Shown: positions 5,608 through 7,609 of the stretch, one piece after another
Position numbering within the stretch: position 1 is the stretch's first letter
Layout of the letters: the number at the start of each line of letters is the position of its first letter
Source of the DNA: JAHEYG01 sp044229775
GTDB taxonomy: Bacteria > Bacteroidota > Bacteroidia > B-17B0 > Aurantibacillaceae
Length of the DNA stretch: 7,609 nt
Assembly: GCA_044229775.1 (NCBI GenBank)
Contig: JBGASH010000151.1
Span: 1-7,609, forward strand
Direction of reading: 5' to 3'
Notes under the pieces: generated by a model
Told to the model about the DNA's origin: nothing
Seen by the model: the letters and a program-made list of their open reading frames with translations, nothing else
The model's database searches: none
Translations under genes and position numbers: made by a program

Positions 5608-7281
5608 CTACTCCACCACAACTCTCCCCTGCTTCATACTCTTCCCGCTAAGGATCTTATAAAAATAAATCCCTTTTGAAAAAGAAGAAAGATCCAATTC
5701 ATTCTGACTAACAGTTCCGTTATCCATTAATTTTTTTGTGAGTACCATTTCTCCTACAGTATTATAAAAAAGAATTTGTCCTTCTCCTTCCACAAAGAAT
5801 TTTCCGCTGGTTGGGTTGGGATATCCTGACAGTTCTTCTAAATTATGCCATTCATTTATTCCAGATACCGGCGCCATTAACTTCGCCACCAAAACATCAT
5901 CGCCACAGCCTTTAAAAACAGTTGTGCTTCCAAACACCACACTCGGACTATTAAACATCCCGCCAATATAAATGTTAGCGCCCGATGCTGTGGTAGCTAT
6001 ACAATTTGCCGATTCGTCATAAACATTGCCCGCGGCAATGGCCCATAAAGTGGTTCCGTTATTATTGAAGTTCGCTACAAAAAGATCTTTATATCCTACT
6101 GAAGAGTTATTGATCGTATTAGAACCAAAACCAATGCTGCCACTCGCGAAATAGCCACATAAAAACACATTACCTTGCGAATCGGTGGTTATTCCGTAAC
6201 CTGCTTCTGAATCAGTTCCGCCTGAACGCGTGGCCCAAACAACATTTCCATTTAGATCGTATTTTGCTAATAAAATATCACTTGTACCTGTGCTGGAGTT
6301 TGTGAGTGTATTTGTACCAAAAGAAACTGAAGTACTATTGAATCCTCCCGTCAAAAATACACCATTACTACGAACCGTGATAGCATATCCTGTTTCATCT
6401 TGCACACCGCCCGAACGATCGCTCCAAACCGCGGTGCCCGATGCATTATATTTCACCACAAAAAGATCCTGTGTAGCACTTCCCGCGTTAGTCATTGCTC
6501 CCGTACCAAAATTAATATTGCTACTTGAAAAAATTCCGGTGATGTACACGTTGTTCAGCGAATCAACGCTTGCTGCATAACCCATATCAGGATTTGCCCC
6601 TCCAGCGCTGCGCGACCATAAGGAATTGCCAGCCGCGTCGTGTTTAGCCACAAAAAAATCATTGGTACCCGAACCGCCATTAGTTAAAGCGCCTGATCCA
6701 AAATTTATAGTTGGACTCATAAATGCTCCGGTGGTATACACATTTCCTAAAGCATCTACCGCAATACCGTTTCCGCGATCGGCCAGGGTACCGCCAGCAC
6801 CTTTTGCCCAAAGCGGAGTTCCCGATGGATCGATCTTGGCAATGAACACATCACTGCTGCCAATGGCGGTATTGGTCAACGTAAACGAACCAATGGTAAT
6901 GCTGGCGCTGGTGTACCATCCTGTAATAAGAATATTTCCGCTCGGATCAAGAGCTACCGCGCTACCAATTTCGCCATCGGCACCGCCGTAACTTTTTGCC
7001 CATAACACATTTCCGTTGGCATCGAATTTTGTAAGAAAGATATCACTGCTAGAAGTTCCGCCGTTAACCAGAGTATTAGAACCAAAAGTAAGGTTAGCGC
7101 TGGTATACCATCCTAAGGCATATAAATTTCCGGACGCATCTACGACTGTACCCGATGTTAATTCAACACCGGTTGATCCGGCACTCTTGGCCCATTGCCA
7201 ACCCGATTGCGCGTAATATTTTTCAATGTTAATTCCGATTACTAATACCAGAATGAAAATGAATTTTGTAAATGTCTTCAT
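5608..7281 (-). CDS. Secreted seven-repeat beta-propeller (SBBP) protein with T9SS sorting domain
   Basis: A 557-residue secreted protein. Residues 1-25 form a signal peptide ending near YYAQS. Seven tandem repeats start at tryptophans W30, W94, W158, W222, W286, W349 and W413, so the period is 64 residues (63 once). Each runs W-A-(K/R)-x-x-G-G, then D-x-x-G-N-(V/L)-(Y/F)-x-x-G, an F-G-S/T strand and a D-(L/I)-(F/L)-(V/L)-A-K strand, as in SBBP beta-propeller repeats. Seven units suggest one closed seven-bladed ring. From about 487 a type A T9SS sorting domain follows: YPNPTSGKF, a central FYNTVGEMV, GIYFYKI and a GRVVVE end, predicting export by the type IX pathway and surface attachment or release. 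The ligand is unknown. The ATG at 7281 lies 6 bp after the upstream gene's stop in an A-run leader. The 192-bp periodicity creates several false open frames on the opposite strand. Confidence 0.93.
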   Translation of the reverse strand: MKTFTKFIFILVLVIGINIEKYYAQSGWQWAKSAGSTGVELTSGTVVDASGNLYALGWYTSANLTFGSNTLVNGGTSSSDIFLTKFDANGNVLWAKSYGGADGEIGSAVALDPSGNILITGWYTSASITIGSFTLTNTAIGSSDVFIAKIDPSGTPLWAKGAGGTLADRGNGIAVDALGNVYTTGAFMSPTINFGSGALTNGGSGTNDFFVAKHDAAGNSLWSRSAGGANPDMGYAASVDSLNNVYITGIFSSSNINFGTGAMTNAGSATQDLFVVKYNASGTAVWSDRSGGVQDETGYAITVRSNGVFLTGGFNSTSVSFGTNTLTNSSTGTSDILLAKYDLNGNVVWATRSGGTDSEAGYGITTDSQGNVFLCGYFASGSIGFGSNTINNSSVGYKDLFVANFNNNGTTLWAIAAGNVYDESANCIATTASGANIYIGGMFNSPSVVFGSTTVFKGCGDDVLVAKLMAPVSGINEWHNLEELSGYPNPTSGKFFVEGEGQILFYNTVGEMVLTKKLMDNGTVSQNELDLSSFSKGIYFYKILSGKSMKQGRVVVE

Positions 7282-7287
7282 GTTTTT

Positions 7288-7609
7288 TTATTCTAATGTG
7301 ATATTAACTTCTATGTATTTCTTTTTGTTTTTTATAGTAACTGAAGTGCCCGATGAGAAGTAAAAGAATCCATGCGAATCCTCATAGGAAGAGTTGATGT
7401 AATAATCCCCTTTATTAAGCGTCTCAAATCTAAACTTTCCGTCAGCGTCAGATAATATGATCTGGTTGTAAGTTGCTTTAGGTTCCTTTGTGCCATAAAC
7501 AATGGTAACCTGTGCATGAGAAGCCGGCTCGTAGTTTCCTGTTACACCGTTCTTATAAGTAACTATACCGTAAATGGTATTTTTTCCACCAAGCCCGGCT
7601 TGCTTTTTG
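7288..7609 (-). CDS. C-terminal part of a carboxypeptidase-regulatory / CnaB-like beta-sandwich protein (partial)
   Basis: The minus strand is open from the window edge to TAA (7288-7290), giving 106 residues without a start, so the N-terminus lies outside. The segment reads GKNTIYGIVTYKNG near its start, then HAQVTIVYGTKE, a SDADGKFRFETLNKGDYYI turn-strand and a TSVTIKNKKKYIEVNITLE end. The G-x-V-x-Y ... A-x-V-x-(I/V) ... D-x-D-G-x-F-x-F-x-x-L-x-x-G-x-Y-Y pattern is typical of carboxypeptidase regulatory-like or CnaB beta-sandwich modules in Bacteroidota envelope proteins. No T9SS sorting domain follows it. Its stop is 6 bp from the start of the propeller gene, so the two are probably one transcript and perhaps expressed together at the cell surface. 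Whether it is a short lipoprotein or the end of a larger protein cannot be told. Confidence 0.8.
   Translation of the reverse strand, partial: KKQAGLGGKNTIYGIVTYKNGVTGNYEPASHAQVTIVYGTKEPKATYNQIILSDADGKFRFETLNKGDYYINSSYEDSHGFFYFSSGTSVTIKNKKKYIEVNITLE

Noticed and set aside
5428..5679. Plus-strand open frame of 83 codons across both repeat copies
   Set aside because: Its protein is just the translated 78-bp repeat twice (VDGGGCRRQTGV appears twice) and it runs into the antisense of the propeller gene's end. This is a by-product of a non-coding repeat whose 135-bp offset is a multiple of three.
6230..7216. Three plus-strand open frames opposite the propeller gene (6230-6580, 6626-6991, 7016-7216)
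   Set aside because: They recur with the 192-bp repeat period and are antisense shadows of the repeats; their Pro/Leu/Val-rich proteins have no family character.
7332..7517. Minus-strand open frame of 61 codons at the right edge
   Set aside because: It overlaps, in another frame, the edge-truncated beta-sandwich gene (7288-7609), whose translation shows coherent strand and turn motifs.

Overview
The window reads as a low-to-moderate GC chromosomal segment from a member of the Bacteroidota. Supporting signs are a C-terminal type IX secretion (T9SS) sorting domain on one protein, an OmpA-family protein with the Bacteroidota-style Cys-containing loop before its NRR motif, a divergent sppA / folK pair, A-rich leaders with little Shine-Dalgarno signal, and a promoter-like TTTG / TAnnTTTG pair in front of folK. 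The genus cannot be told from the sequence; no rRNA or tRNA gene was seen.

Layout. Positions 1-43 may be the tail of an upstream gene, followed almost at once by a small plus-strand gene of unknown function (48-293). A short convergent gap with an AT-rich inverted repeat leads to the minus-strand sppA (373-2160), a membrane-anchored signal peptide peptidase. A 79-bp divergent promoter region separates it from a plus-strand group: folK (2240-2746, folate synthesis), an OmpA-like envelope protein with three 112-residue repeat units (2755-4674), and a lipoprotein-type methionine sulfoxide reductase A (4742-5386). A minus-strand pair runs toward this group from the right: the 3' end of a gene encoding a beta-sandwich, carboxypeptidase-regulatory-like protein (7288-7609, cut by the window edge), then a 557-residue secreted seven-repeat beta-propeller protein with a T9SS sorting domain (5608-7281), 6 bp apart.

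The convergent gap between msrA and the propeller gene (5387-5607) is filled almost completely by two perfect 78-bp direct copies of a GC-rich, hairpin-forming element around a 57-bp A-rich, G-poor spacer. This is the least explained feature here and the best candidate for something not covered by ordinary gene annotation. It looks like a REP-like or miniature mobile element, possibly used as a transcription end signal, but no transposase is in the window.

Functionally the genes are mixed: envelope proteolysis (SppA), cofactor synthesis (FolK), outer-membrane to peptidoglycan anchoring (OmpA-like), envelope oxidative repair (MsrA) and secreted surface proteins. I see no convincing new multi-gene system; the interest lies in the repeat element and in the repeat architecture of the two large envelope proteins.
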